From an uncultured Acidobacteriota bacterium (GTDB taxonomy: Bacteria > Acidobacteriota > Terriglobia > UBA7540), in contig CALCEB010000154.1 in NCBI GenBank assembly GCA_937900045.1, forward strand, positions 1 through 33,309: a DNA stretch of 33,309 bases, in the 5' to 3' direction. Numbering within the stretch: the stretch's first letter is position 1; every line of letters starts with the position of its first letter. The notes under the pieces are model-generated. The model was not told the origin of the DNA. It searched no databases and saw nothing but the letters and a program-made list of their open reading frames with translations. This document shows positions 7,352 to 15,930 of the stretch, one piece after another. The translations under genes and the position numbers were made by a program.

Positions 7352-9073
7352 TTACTGTTGTGCTTGCATGATCTGATGGAATTCCTCTGCATACCCAACT
7401 CCCACAATTTTGCCCTCATCTTTGTCTGAAGTGGTGAAACCTTGGTTTACGAGGGTGTGTAACGCGGAATCCCGGAGGGAGCCGGAAGATCCCTGTCCCT
7501 TCGCCGCGCTCAATTCCGGGGAGAGCAATTCTTCAAGACTGAGCCACGCATGCAGCCGGGCTATCGCTCCCTCTTTTTTCAATTCGATGCCTGAGACATC
7601 TACGGCAACGTTGGCCGTAACGCTTCTCGATGAGGCAGGACCGTCTTCCCAGTAGAGAATCCTGGAGACAGGCTTGGCGTCCTTTGCCAAGTCTTGCTGT
7701 TCCGGCGCCATCGCGAGGCTTGTCATGCGGTAGACAGCATCCGCTGCAATTCGTCCGATGAGGACTTCCTCCCGATCTGTGTAGCGAATCCACGGATCAG
7801 GGAGAATGACCATTTCGGGATTTTCCGAGCGCAGAATCCAGAGCAAGCTGTCGCGGACAACAGTCGGCGGCGTGTCGGCGATCCGCCCTTGCTCAAAACC
7901 GAGATTAAAGATGCGCCGGATACCAAGAATTTCTGCTGCACTCTTGTCATCGGCCTGGTTGCCAAAAGCGTTCGCGGCGGCCGAAGCGCCATTCCCATCC
8001 TTGTCCTGATTGGTGATGATCACCGCGTCCACTTTGAATCCGGACTGGCTGAGCAGCACTGCGGTCCCACCCGCGTGCTGAATGAGCGCAGGAAAATCCT
8101 GACCCACCATCAGAACCACTCGGCCTTCTCCTTTTTCAAAGTGTAAGAGGGCAGGGCGCGCTTTCGGGGGATGGCCACCATTTTTTTCCTGCTCAAGCGA
8201 TCGGATGAACTGTGCCGTGTCGGCTCCTCCTTCATAGTGATAAATTCTCTGAGCATATTTCACGCCGTTACCGCGGCCCAACTTTTCAGCAGGGCTTCCG
8301 TACCGTTGCTCCAGATAATTACGAATTGCCGTTGCATCTTCTGGCGGCCTTGACCGGTAGTTTTGCCTGGCGTGGCGCACCCGCTCAAGCGCGATTTCTG
8401 CACTGACAATTGTCGGCATCGCCTCCAGAGCTTCGAACTCCTTTTGGAGAGTACCGGTCACATCGAAATATTGGTTTTCAGGATGCACTCCACCATTTGT
8501 CGTCCAGAAGTACCGGTCGTAAATGTTCTGAAACCGGGTGGGACCTTCAATCATTGGCAATTCTGGATAAAAAGTTGTACTACTCGCATTCCAGCAGGCA
8601 TCAACCGCAGCTCTCGCCACCCTTTGATCATCAAGGTCTGGATCATAGAGCGCCCAAGGATCCGCAGTCACCAACGTTGTCGGTGCAAGCTTCCTGTAAA
8701 TCGCCGACAACCTTCCGCGAAGTTCAGGTTCCTGAACATCCGTCACCTCGCCATCCTTCAGGTTGAGGTCAATAACCTGCTTGAAGCCCATGATCGCCGC
8801 CGCCCGCTGTGCTTCATCGTAGCTCCGCACCCGGACCTCGTTAACCGGCATGGCGTAACCATGCTTTTCGTCGTTGGTGACCCGGATCAGGTAGACCGTT
8901 GCTCCCTCCTGAATCATCTTGGCGATGATCCCTCCGGCTCCCTCCAGGTAGTCCGTTGAATGGGGAGAAACCACAACAACGACTTTGCCTTGAAATGAGG
9001 GCTCGCTTGCACGGACCGCCGGGATGCAGGAAACGAACATAGCCATCAACAGCGCTGACGCAAAAGATTTCAT
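7352..9073 (-). CDS. Double-domain PIG-L-like protein with degenerate active site
   Basis: A 573-residue exported protein (signal peptide about 1-22, ending AVRAS) made of two LmbE/PIG-L-like halves, roughly 28-290 and 315-565. In the first half the usual HPDDE motif reads HSTDY (H38, T40, D41), so the catalytic aspartate is a threonine; the later zinc histidine also appears replaced (DLDDQRV, D149). In the second half the motif is GQDFPAL, with no histidine at all. It is therefore probably not a working deacetylase and may be a binding or scaffolding partner. Its ATG overlaps the stop of the upstream active-type PIG-L gene (ATGA), so the two are translated together. Family assignment is good; the role is inferred. 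Confidence 0.82.
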   Translation of the reverse strand: MKSFASALLMAMFVSCIPAVRASEPSFQGKVVVVVSPHSTDYLEGAGGIIAKMIQEGATVYLIRVTNDEKHGYAMPVNEVRVRSYDEAQRAAAIMGFKQVIDLNLKDGEVTDVQEPELRGRLSAIYRKLAPTTLVTADPWALYDPDLDDQRVARAAVDACWNASSTTFYPELPMIEGPTRFQNIYDRYFWTTNGGVHPENQYFDVTGTLQKEFEALEAMPTIVSAEIALERVRHARQNYRSRPPEDATAIRNYLEQRYGSPAEKLGRGNGVKYAQRIYHYEGGADTAQFIRSLEQEKNGGHPPKARPALLHFEKGEGRVVLMVGQDFPALIQHAGGTAVLLSQSGFKVDAVIITNQDKDGNGASAAANAFGNQADDKSAAEILGIRRIFNLGFEQGRIADTPPTVVRDSLLWILRSENPEMVILPDPWIRYTDREEVLIGRIAADAVYRMTSLAMAPEQQDLAKDAKPVSRILYWEDGPASSRSVTANVAVDVSGIELKKEGAIARLHAWLSLEELLSPELSAAKGQGSSGSLRDSALHTLVNQGFTTSDKDEGKIVGVGYAEEFHQIMQAQQ

Positions 9074-9909
9074 CGAGTGGCTCCCGGCCTTCCTTTGTTC
9101 AGCGGAGGGTGCATTACGGCGTCCGCGGAAGGATGGTTCCCTGCGGTAGGAGCGAGATACCAGATGTGGTGACAGATCTCAGCAGTACGGTATCCATATA
9201 TCGCTCCGATGGCCTGATCAGCCTTGCGGACTTCCTCAACTTGGCCGGGAGCGCGGAGCATGTTCAGTTGCTGGTTTAGAGCGGCAATTTTAATGTTCTC
9301 AGTCCGCGCTGTATCGAACACCTTATTCACTTCGATGGGCCCCCTCGCCCAATAGTAGCCGTCCAAAACCAACTGGGTGTGCAAGCCATGCCGGAGTTGT
9401 AATGGACAGTACTGCGGGTTCCACGCATGCCGCGCGGCGTCCTCCGCAGCCCGCGCGGTAACCAAATGGTCCGGATTCTCCTCACCGTAACGGGCGTAGG
9501 GATCAAACGTAAAGATGGTGTCCGCGTGAAGTTTTCTGATGAAATACAGGATGCGATCCCGTATCAGTGTCTCGGGAACGCGTTGCAGCTCATCATTCTT
9601 GAAGTTCAACGAATAGATCGCCTGGATTCCGATAGTCTTCGCTACATCTCTTACTTGCCGGTCGTTGATTGCCGCAACGTGAGGTGGATCTATCAGCCCG
9701 TCCTTCTCGTCATCGGTGACGCGCACCAGGTAGGCCCTGTAACCCTGAGCAATCAAGGTTGCAATGCTACCGCCCGCAAAGATGGAGAAGTCATCGGCGT
9801 GGCAGGTCACAACAACAAGGGTTTTGCCTTGGTATGGCTTGGAGCTGGCCGGCAATACCGGACACGCTGCGAACAATAAAAATGTGGAACAAAGAAGAAG
9901 CCTCCGCAT
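9070..9909 (-). CDS. Exported PIG-L (LmbE-like) N-deacetylase
   Basis: A 279-residue PIG-L family protein with a signal peptide (residues 1-22, MRRLLLCSTFLLFAACPVLP). The metal/catalytic motif reads HADD (H37, D39, D40) in TLVVVTCHADDF, and the second metal histidine is H148 in EENPDHLVTARAAEDAARHAW. The family removes N-acetyl groups from GlcNAc-type sugars and related compounds. The ATG at 9909 has AAGGAG 5 bases upstream and gives the signal peptide directly; an upstream frame to 9933 is less likely. It is the first gene of a two-gene operon with the degenerate double-domain paralogue, with a 4-base stop/start overlap, and is divergent from the TonB-dependent receptor, which suggests a shared substrate. 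Confidence 0.9.
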   Translation of the reverse strand: MRRLLLCSTFLLFAACPVLPASSKPYQGKTLVVVTCHADDFSIFAGGSIATLIAQGYRAYLVRVTDDEKDGLIDPPHVAAINDRQVRDVAKTIGIQAIYSLNFKNDELQRVPETLIRDRILYFIRKLHADTIFTFDPYARYGEENPDHLVTARAAEDAARHAWNPQYCPLQLRHGLHTQLVLDGYYWARGPIEVNKVFDTARTENIKIAALNQQLNMLRAPGQVEEVRKADQAIGAIYGYRTAEICHHIWYLAPTAGNHPSADAVMHPPLNKGRPGATR

Positions 9910-10014
9910 ACATGCTCCTTGACCTGAGTTCATGCGTAAGGGTTTAACGACTCAATCCTTGCGTAATAATAAAACTTGCTTGCGATTCAATTAATTAATA
10001 ATCCTAAAAAATTG

Positions 10015-10043
10015 TTGACATTCACTCGAAAGCAGAATATACC
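10015..10043 (+). promoter_or_regulatory. Promoter of the TonB-dependent receptor
   Basis: A perfect TTGACA (10015-10020) is followed after 17 bases by TATACC (10038-10043) in an AT-rich intergenic region. Transcription would start near 10050, giving a leader of about 115 bases that includes the 27-bp palindrome at 10074-10100. Confidence 0.65.
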
Positions 10044-10073
10044 ACGTCAAGTAAAGAGTTTCGAAAATATAAG

Positions 10074-10100
10074 TGTTATTTTCATCACATGAAAATAACA
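10074..10100. promoter_or_regulatory. 27-bp perfect palindrome, candidate operator
   Basis: TGTTATTTTCAT (10074-10085) and ATGAAAATAACA (10089-10100) are perfect inverted repeats around CAC. The site lies about 30 bases after the -10 box and 64 bases before the receptor start. A site with two-fold symmetry here could bind a dimeric repressor or fold into an RNA hairpin; the AT-rich arms favour a DNA operator. No regulator gene lies next to it; the nearest is IclR at 5519-6358. Confidence 0.7.
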
Positions 10101-10164
10101 GTACTCGATTAACTTTTGTCGAAAGGCGGTTCGGAGTAGATCAACGTACCAGGGAGGTGAGGGG

Positions 10165-13100
10165 ATGTCTCTAAATTGCAAGACCTTGCACGGATTGGCC
10201 ATTGCCGTGATTTTTGGAGCGCTGACAGCGTGGGCCGGCATCACTGGGAGCATTTCTGGCGTGGTAAAGGACCCAAGCGGAGCGGTGATTCCCGGCGTGA
10301 AGGTGGTGGCGCTTAACACCCAGACTGGAATCCGGCAGACCGTCGTGACGGACGGCAAAGGATTTTACAGCTTTCCGGCCCTGCCCATTGGCAGCTATGA
10401 GATTGACGTCCAGCAACCCGGCTTCAAACATTACCGTCAAACCGGCTTAATCATCAATGCCAACTCGGCGCTCCGTGTGGACGCGAGTCTAGCGGTTGGC
10501 GCCGTGACCCAGGAAATATCCGTTTCCAGCGCCGCAGTTCACGTCGAAACACAAAGCACGCAAATGGGAGAGGTCATCGGAGGTACGCAGATAACAGCGG
10601 TCCCTTTGAACGGACGGAGCTTCACCAATCTGTTGTCGCTACAACCCGGCGTGTCACCCTACTCCAACGTGACGATAGGAGGGGACCGGCCTGCCTCCGG
10701 CAACATTGTGGATGCCGGAAACCAGTCTGTGAATGGAGAGCGGGAAGCCGCCAATGGATTTATGGTGAACGGCGCGAACGTTGAAGAGGGGCGCAACAAC
10801 GGCGCTGCGGTCATCCCCAACCTCGATTCCATTGCTGAATTCCGCATCATTACCAACAACTTTGACGCTGAATATGGCAATTACAGCGGCGGCCAGGTGA
10901 ACGTCGCCACCAAGTCCGGAGCCAACCAGTTTCACGGTGATGCTTTCGATTTCGTGCGCAACACCAGCTTTGACTCCCGCAATTTTTACTCTCCCACCAT
11001 CGGCACCTTCAATCAGAACCAGTTCGGCGGCACCTTCGGGGGGCCCATCAAGCGCGACAAGGCATTCTTCTTCGTGGACTACCAGGGGACTCGTGAAATT
11101 CAAGGAGTCGACACGGGGCTGATTCCCGTGCCTTCGCCACAGGACCGGCTTGGAGACCTCTCCGACCAGGCAAGCTCCCTGACAGGTTCCGTGAATGGTT
11201 CTTACTGGGCCAATAGCCTTGCGGGCAAGCTGGGATATCCGGTCACTCCGGGCGAGCCGTATTACACTTCAGGCTGTACAACCCCGGCGCAATGCGTGTT
11301 TCCTAACGCTGTCATCCCGCAAAGGGCTTGGGCCTCTCCCGTTGTCCCCCTGATGAAATATATTTCTCTGCCCAATCTCCCGGGAAACTTCTTCTCCACC
11401 GCCGCCGCTGACCAGAGGGTGCGGGATGACAAAGGTGCAATCCGCGTGGATGGCAACAGCCGCTACGGCATGCTTTCCGCTTATTACTTCATGGATAATT
11501 CCAACTTCAACAATCCGTATCATAATGCTCCCGAATTTACCGGATTTAACGCCATCACCCCCGGCCGATCTCAATTGCTGGACCTGGGCGACACCAAGTC
11601 CATTGGTCCCACGGCGGTTAATGAATTTCACTTCAGCTATATGCGGGACGCCAATATTTTCGCTCAACCCGTGGGGGGCGTTGGTCCCACCTTGAGCTCT
11701 CTCGGTTTCTCCGGGAGCTTCACCACGCCGGGCGGCATCGGGCCGATTGTGCCGCAATTGCAGGGCGTACCGCTCATGCAGTTCAACAATTTCAATTTTG
11801 GACTTCCCGACGGCACCACCGGGCAGTACAACAACACTTTTGAATGGCTCGATAACTTTACAAAGATCATCGGCACGCATAGCGTGAAGTTCGGCGGTGA
11901 ATTCCACTATGACCAGATCAATGAGCGTAACATCTACGCGGAGAATGGTGTCTTTGGCTTCAGCGGTAGTGAAACGGGCCTGGACTTCGCCGACTTTCTC
12001 ATCGGCGCCCCGTCCTCTTTCATTCAATCCAGCCGCCAATTCCTCGACTCGCGCAGCAAATACATGGGCCTATTCACTCAGGATAGTTGGCGGGCCAAGC
12101 CTGATTTGACTTTGAACTATGGCTTGCGATGGGAGTTCAGCCAGCCTTGGTATGACACGCAAAACAAAACCGAGACGATTGTTCCCGGCGAGCAATCCGT
12201 GGTATTTCCTGGCGCGCCCAAGGGCTGGCTGGTCCCGGGCGATCCCGGAATTCCGCCAACTCTGGCCCCCACAAAGTACGATGCGTTCTCTCCGCGCCTT
12301 GGCTTGGCGTATTCGCCAAGTATAGAGGGAGGGGTGCTCGGGAAGTTGTTTGGTGGGCCCGGCAAAACCAGTATCCGCATGGGTTACGGAATCTTCTACA
12401 CCTCCGTCGAGGACTTGACCCAATTCATCGAAGTTGGTGACTCGCCTTACGGTTTGTTCTATGTCAGTCCGGTGCCTCCCCTCTTTGCCACACCCTACAT
12501 CGACCGGGGAACGGGCAACAGCGAGGGCCAGCGGTTCCCCTTCATCTTTCCGCCGGCGAATTCGTCACCCAGCCATCCTGATACCACTTTCAACTGGGCG
12601 GGGGTCGAGCCCATCTCCGGCTCTCCCGGCTTTTTCCATAAGAACCAGCTTCCTTATTCGGATAATTACGAATTCTCCCTGCAGCGCCAGTTAGGACTGG
12701 ACACTTTGCTGAGCATGAGCTATGTGGGGGACCAGGGACATGACCTCATCGCTTCGCTGGAGGCCAATCCTGGCAACCAAGCCCTGTGTCTTGGTTTGAG
12801 CCAGCCCAATCAGGTCTTCCCGGGAACACCAACGTGCGGCCCGTTTGGTGAAAACGGAGTCTATCAAAGGCCTTCCGGCCAAATTGTTAACAGCACCCGT
12901 GCGCCCTTGGGTCCGCTTTTCGGGAGCAACGCCTACTTGGATGAAATGGCCAACTCCAACTATAATTCGTTGCAGATCAGCCTGCGTCATACCGGCGAGA
13001 GTTCGTCTTTCCTGGTGGGATACACCTACAGCAAGTGCCTCAGTAACGCCTCGGGCCTCGAAGCGGCCATTAACCCGCTGAACTTCAACGCCAGTACGGC

Positions 13101-13656
13101 GCTTTGCGCCTTCGACCTCACCCATAATTTCGTAGCGAGCTATAGCGTCTCTCCTTTTGACAAACTCGCTTTTGCCAACACCAAACTGGGAAACCGCTTG
13201 GTGAAGGGTTGGGAAATCACGGGAATCACCACCTTTGCGACGGGCCTGCCGGTGTTCTTGTCGGAATCGAATGATCGCTCCTTGCTAGGAACGGGGGGCG
13301 TTGATGTGCCGAACGTTTCGCCCGGACCGATTTTGAACAACACCAATCCACGGCACGGCCAGACCTATTTCAACACTTCTCTGTTCAGTCAGGAACCCTT
13401 GGGCTCGGTGGGAAACTCCAACCCTGCCTTCTTTCACGGGCCTGGATTGAACAATTTTGACATGGCGCTGCTCAAGAACTTCAATCTTACTGAATCAAAG
13501 ACATTGGAGTTCCGCCTGGAGGCTTTCAACGTGTTTAACCACGCGCAGTTCTATGCCACGCCCGCGACTGGAAACATTAACAACACAGCCTTTGGGCTGA
13601 TAACCAATGCAAATCCACCTCGTATTGTGCAATTGGCTTTGAAGTTCCTGTTCTGA
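10165..13656 (+). CDS. TonB-dependent receptor with CarboxypepD-reg-like N-terminus
   Basis: A 1163-residue outer-membrane protein of the Oar/TonB-dependent type common in Acidobacteriota. The order is: signal peptide (1-24, ending TAWA), carboxypeptidase-regulatory-like domain (about 27-110; GSISGVVKDPSGAVIPGVKV), plug domain (about 130-250; VPLNGRSFTNLLSLQPGV), then a long beta-barrel. It ends in IVQLALKFLF, a C-terminal phenylalanine beta-signal for outer-membrane assembly. The ATG is preceded by GGAGGTGA (10153-10160), a full anti-Shine-Dalgarno match, so expression may be strong. It is divergent from the PIG-L operon. Such receptors import large or rare substrates such as oligosaccharides and peptides; the substrate is unknown, but the neighbours suggest N-acetylated sugars. 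Confidence 0.95.
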   Translation: MSLNCKTLHGLAIAVIFGALTAWAGITGSISGVVKDPSGAVIPGVKVVALNTQTGIRQTVVTDGKGFYSFPALPIGSYEIDVQQPGFKHYRQTGLIINANSALRVDASLAVGAVTQEISVSSAAVHVETQSTQMGEVIGGTQITAVPLNGRSFTNLLSLQPGVSPYSNVTIGGDRPASGNIVDAGNQSVNGEREAANGFMVNGANVEEGRNNGAAVIPNLDSIAEFRIITNNFDAEYGNYSGGQVNVATKSGANQFHGDAFDFVRNTSFDSRNFYSPTIGTFNQNQFGGTFGGPIKRDKAFFFVDYQGTREIQGVDTGLIPVPSPQDRLGDLSDQASSLTGSVNGSYWANSLAGKLGYPVTPGEPYYTSGCTTPAQCVFPNAVIPQRAWASPVVPLMKYISLPNLPGNFFSTAAADQRVRDDKGAIRVDGNSRYGMLSAYYFMDNSNFNNPYHNAPEFTGFNAITPGRSQLLDLGDTKSIGPTAVNEFHFSYMRDANIFAQPVGGVGPTLSSLGFSGSFTTPGGIGPIVPQLQGVPLMQFNNFNFGLPDGTTGQYNNTFEWLDNFTKIIGTHSVKFGGEFHYDQINERNIYAENGVFGFSGSETGLDFADFLIGAPSSFIQSSRQFLDSRSKYMGLFTQDSWRAKPDLTLNYGLRWEFSQPWYDTQNKTETIVPGEQSVVFPGAPKGWLVPGDPGIPPTLAPTKYDAFSPRLGLAYSPSIEGGVLGKLFGGPGKTSIRMGYGIFYTSVEDLTQFIEVGDSPYGLFYVSPVPPLFATPYIDRGTGNSEGQRFPFIFPPANSSPSHPDTTFNWAGVEPISGSPGFFHKNQLPYSDNYEFSLQRQLGLDTLLSMSYVGDQGHDLIASLEANPGNQALCLGLSQPNQVFPGTPTCGPFGENGVYQRPSGQIVNSTRAPLGPLFGSNAYLDEMANSNYNSLQISLRHTGESSSFLVGYTYSKCLSNASGLEAAINPLNFNASTALCAFDLTHNFVASYSVSPFDKLAFANTKLGNRLVKGWEITGITTFATGLPVFLSESNDRSLLGTGGVDVPNVSPGPILNNTNPRHGQTYFNTSLFSQEPLGSVGNSNPAFFHGPGLNNFDMALLKNFNLTESKTLEFRLEAFNVFNHAQFYATPATGNINNTAFGLITNANPPRIVQLALKFLF

Positions 13657-13670
13657 CGCCAGGAGGCGTC
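13655..13670 (+). terminator. Small hairpin at the receptor stop codon
   Basis: GACGCC (13655-13660), loop AGGA, GGCGTC (13665-13670). The hairpin overlaps the TGA stop of the receptor gene. The stem is 6 bp and no T-run follows, so its role as a terminator is weak. Confidence 0.35.
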
Positions 13671-13771
13671 CCTCGGGCGCGGCTGGTGGCCCCGCGGCGG
13701 TCGAGAGAAGGGGGCTCTCCTCCGCCTCCGCTGGCGCGCGTCCCGGACGACACCAGTGCTGGCTCGGGAGT

Positions 13772-14011
13772 TCACTGATTGGACCCGCAACTGCCGCCGG
13801 AACCGGCCTCGTAGCAGAGCCTGTTGAGCTTAATGTCATAGCCCAGCCTATAGGTGGTCGTGCCGATGTTGCAGCAGCCCTCATCTATGAACTTGTAGCA
13901 GGATACGGTGGGGCAACTGTTGGTCGCCAGCCCCCGGCGGGGCGGCGACACGAGTCCGCCTAGCAGGATGGCCAAGGCACCCAGGTTTCTAAGCAAGCGA
14001 AGCGTCCTCAT
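13772..14011 (-). CDS. Small exported six-cysteine protein
   Basis: A 79-residue protein of unknown family. Residues 1-29 look like a signal peptide (RLLRNL, then GALAILLGGL, ending RRGLA), leaving a mature part of about 50 residues with six cysteines (33, 38, 46, 47, 66, 75), enough for three disulfides. The start is well supported by AGGAGG 7 bases upstream. Only 12 bases separate it from the stop of the thioredoxin-fold gene, and its ribosome site abuts that stop, so the two are clearly one operon. Inference: the thioredoxin-like partner forms or repairs the disulfides of this small protein, or the small protein is its redox substrate. GC content here is higher than in flanking genes. I do not recognise it. 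Confidence 0.78.
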   Translation of the reverse strand: MRTLRLLRNLGALAILLGGLVSPPRRGLATNSCPTVSCYKFIDEGCCNIGTTTYRLGYDIKLNRLCYEAGSGGSCGSNQ

Positions 14012-14023
14012 GTCTTATCCTCC

Positions 14024-14578
14024 TCATCTGAAGGTGGTAGCGCCCGTCCCGGCCTCAGCCGCGGGGGCGTTAGTGCGCAGGCAACCCAGGCCACGCGCCA
14101 CGTCCAGCTCCTGCTCGGGCGTAAGCACGCCCTCCCAGGAGTTAACGACGGTGTCGTGTCCGCCGATGAGCAGCAGCGTTGGGGTCCCCGAGACGTGCAG
14201 GGAGGCAAGGGAGACCCCGGCGAAGCTAGCGAAAGGGAGCCCTGACGAGCGCGCGAAGCGGCCCACGCTCTCAGCACCGTCAGGAAATACGGCCACCATC
14301 CTACCGCCCCCGGAGGAGGCGCACTCCCTCGCCAGCCTTTCATAAAATGGGAGGCTCTCCTCGCAGAAGCGGCAGCCCACGCGCAGGGCTAGGACGAGGG
14401 TGCGGCCTGCTTCCGCAAGTGCGACGCCTTGTGGTACCTGGACCCGTTCGCCGGGGACGGGCTTGGAGATGTTGGGTGCGCGAGAGAGGTACGGTCTCAC
14501 CACGACGAAGGCAACCACAATCCCGGCGAGGGCCAGTGCAACGCTCGAAGCGGCCTCGAGCTTCGCGACCACTGTCAT
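14024..14578 (-). CDS. Membrane-tethered thioredoxin-fold protein
   Basis: A 184-residue protein with one N-terminal membrane segment (about residues 10-28) and a periplasmic thioredoxin-like domain. The redox motif is C69-R-F-C72 in RVGCRFCEESLPFYE, and the cis-proline loop is P133 in VSGTPTLLLI; this is the layout of TlpA/ResA-like thiol-disulfide proteins. AAGGAGG lies 8 bases upstream of the ATG at 14578, so it is preferred over an upstream frame starting at 14647. It is followed after 12 bases by the small six-cysteine protein and is divergent from the cytochrome c gene, so it might alternatively serve cytochrome c maturation. GC content (about 65-78% in sampled stretches) is above that of neighbours. 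Confidence 0.85.
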   Translation of the reverse strand: MTVVAKLEAASSVALALAGIVVAFVVVRPYLSRAPNISKPVPGERVQVPQGVALAEAGRTLVLALRVGCRFCEESLPFYERLARECASSGGGRMVAVFPDGAESVGRFARSSGLPFASFAGVSLASLHVSGTPTLLLIGGHDTVVNSWEGVLTPEQELDVARGLGCLRTNAPAAEAGTGATTFR

Positions 14579-14822
14579 GTCCCGGCCCTCCTTCTGCGGT
14601 GGCAGCACTGCCGGGGTGCCCTTGCCGACGACCCCGGACCACGCCATGAAGGATGCTTATCACAGCCATATGCGGTCTGTCAAGTCCAATTCGCGAGAGG
14701 TTCCTAACGGCCACCCTGCGCGGCTCCGGTGCGACTTGGGGCGCGACACGCCTTTGCGCCGGGCGCGTACCGTCCCCCCTAGCCTGCTGGCTGGGCGCCC
14801 CTGGCCCGGCTTCGAAGATCGG

Positions 14823-15635
14823 GTGCATGGAGCGGGGGCGTGGCTTCCCCGGCTGGCCCTGGCTGTCTCAGTCTTGGGTGTGTGGGCCGCGGAGGGGTTG
14901 TCGGCCCGAGGCCATCCCAGCCTAGGCGAGCAGACCTTCGTTTCCGCCTGCGCCGTCTGCCATGGACTGGATGGCCGGGGCGGCGAGCATGCGCCGGACA
15001 TCGCCACCAGCCCCATCGTCCAAGCCTTTTCGGAGGCTGATCTCGAGCTCATCGTTGCTAACGGCATTCCTTCCCACGGCATGCCTGGCTTCAATAACCT
15101 TGGGCCAGCCGGCATCAAGGCTGTGGTGGATTACCTCCTCATTCTCCAGGGAAAACAGTCCACGGCGGCCGTCCGGGGGAATCCTTCGCAGGGGATGCAG
15201 CTCTTTTTTGGCCGCGCCCAATGTTCGAGTTGCCACATGGTTCATGGAAAAGGAGGATTCCTGGGGGCGGACTTAACGGAATATTCCCGCACGCATTCGC
15301 CCCAGGAGATGAGAGAAGCCATTGTCAATCCTTACAAAAATCTGAGTCCCCGGCAGGACACCGTGGTGGCTGTTACTCGCGATGGACAAAAGCTCACCGG
15401 CATCGCGCGCAACGAGGACAACTTCTCAGTGCAATTGCAGACTGCGGACGGCGCTTTTCATCTGCTCATGAAGTCCAATTTGGCGGCTCTGCATCACGTG
15501 CCCCGGTCCCTGATGCCCTCCGATTACACTTCCAAGCTCAGCGCCAGCGAGATCGACGATTTAATCAGCTTTCTTGCTGAGACGGGTGAGACAAGCGAGA
15601 CCAAAAAATCTGAGGGAAACCGCCCGAATTGGTAG
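14823..15635 (+). CDS. Exported diheme cytochrome c
   Basis: About 270 residues if translation begins at GTG 14823, which gives an immediate signal peptide (RLALAVSVLGVWAAEGLSA). Two c-type heme sites are present: CAVCH (C43, C46, H47), with M87 in HGMPGF a likely axial ligand, and CSSCH (C134, C137, H138). The second domain (FFGRAQCSSCHMVHGKGG, then an SPQEMREAIVNP segment and a DLISFL tail) resembles the heme-binding domain found in Planctomycetes, Verrucomicrobia and Acidobacteriota. In-frame ATGs at 14646 and 14670 are alternatives but would put about 50 residues before the signal; no start has a good ribosome site. The protein could accept electrons from the quinoprotein at 2392-4035. 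The 5' part is GC-rich (about 70%) while the 3' part returns to about 53%. Confidence 0.8.
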   Translation: MHGAGAWLPRLALAVSVLGVWAAEGLSARGHPSLGEQTFVSACAVCHGLDGRGGEHAPDIATSPIVQAFSEADLELIVANGIPSHGMPGFNNLGPAGIKAVVDYLLILQGKQSTAAVRGNPSQGMQLFFGRAQCSSCHMVHGKGGFLGADLTEYSRTHSPQEMREAIVNPYKNLSPRQDTVVAVTRDGQKLTGIARNEDNFSVQLQTADGAFHLLMKSNLAALHHVPRSLMPSDYTSKLSASEIDDLISFLAETGETSETKKSEGNRPNW

Positions 15636-15688
15636 TGACGCAGTTTGCTGTAGCGGCGCTCCGAGCTTGCCCTGACAGGGAGCGCCGC
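15632..15688. repeat. Dispersed palindromic repeat, copy 2 (inverted)
   Basis: GTAGTGACGCAGTTTGCTG followed by TAGCGGCGCTC and, across the centre, GAGCGCCGCTA. This is the reverse complement of the unit at 40-103, including the shared inner GAGCTTGCCCTGACAGG. It begins at the stop codon of the cytochrome gene, where its stem might also help end transcription. Confidence 0.85.
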
Positions 15689-15715
15689 TATCTCGAGTTT
15701 CTACATTTTGTCGGC

Positions 15716-15890
15716 CAGCTTGTCATTCTGAGCGAAGCGAAGAATCCCGGTATTTCCGCTCAGGGTAAACTCCGCGAAGAATCCCGGCATTTGGCTCAGG
15801 GTAAACTCCACGAAGATTGTCCAGTTCGCTGCCGGGCAAAAGATCAAATACAGTGATCCTTCGCTCCGCTCAGGATGACAGCACTAGAGG
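15716..15890. repeat. Composite intergenic repeat with tandem units and inverted ends
   Basis: Near 15720 lies CTTGTCATTCTGAGCGAAGC and near 15860-15885 its inverted counterpart (CCTTCGCTCCGCTCAGGATGACA), so the two ends form an inverted pair. Between them are two tandem units of 36-37 bases (15739-15775 and 15776-15811) sharing GAAGAATCCCGG, ATTT and GCTCAGGGTAAACTCC, with a third start at 15812. This kind of intergenic mosaic is common in Acidobacteriota. No ORF is supported here. Confidence 0.75.
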
Positions 15891-15930
15891 CTTGGCTGAT
15901 ACTCACAGATTCCGGAAATGTAGAAACTCC

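Noticed and set aside
11269..12039. 256-residue minus-strand ORF inside the TonB-dependent receptor
   Set aside because: It is a shadow of the receptor reading frame, with no ribosome site and no known domain.
15739..15811. Tandem 36-37 base repeats as a CRISPR array
   Set aside because: The units abut with no spacers, only two are complete, and there are no cas genes.
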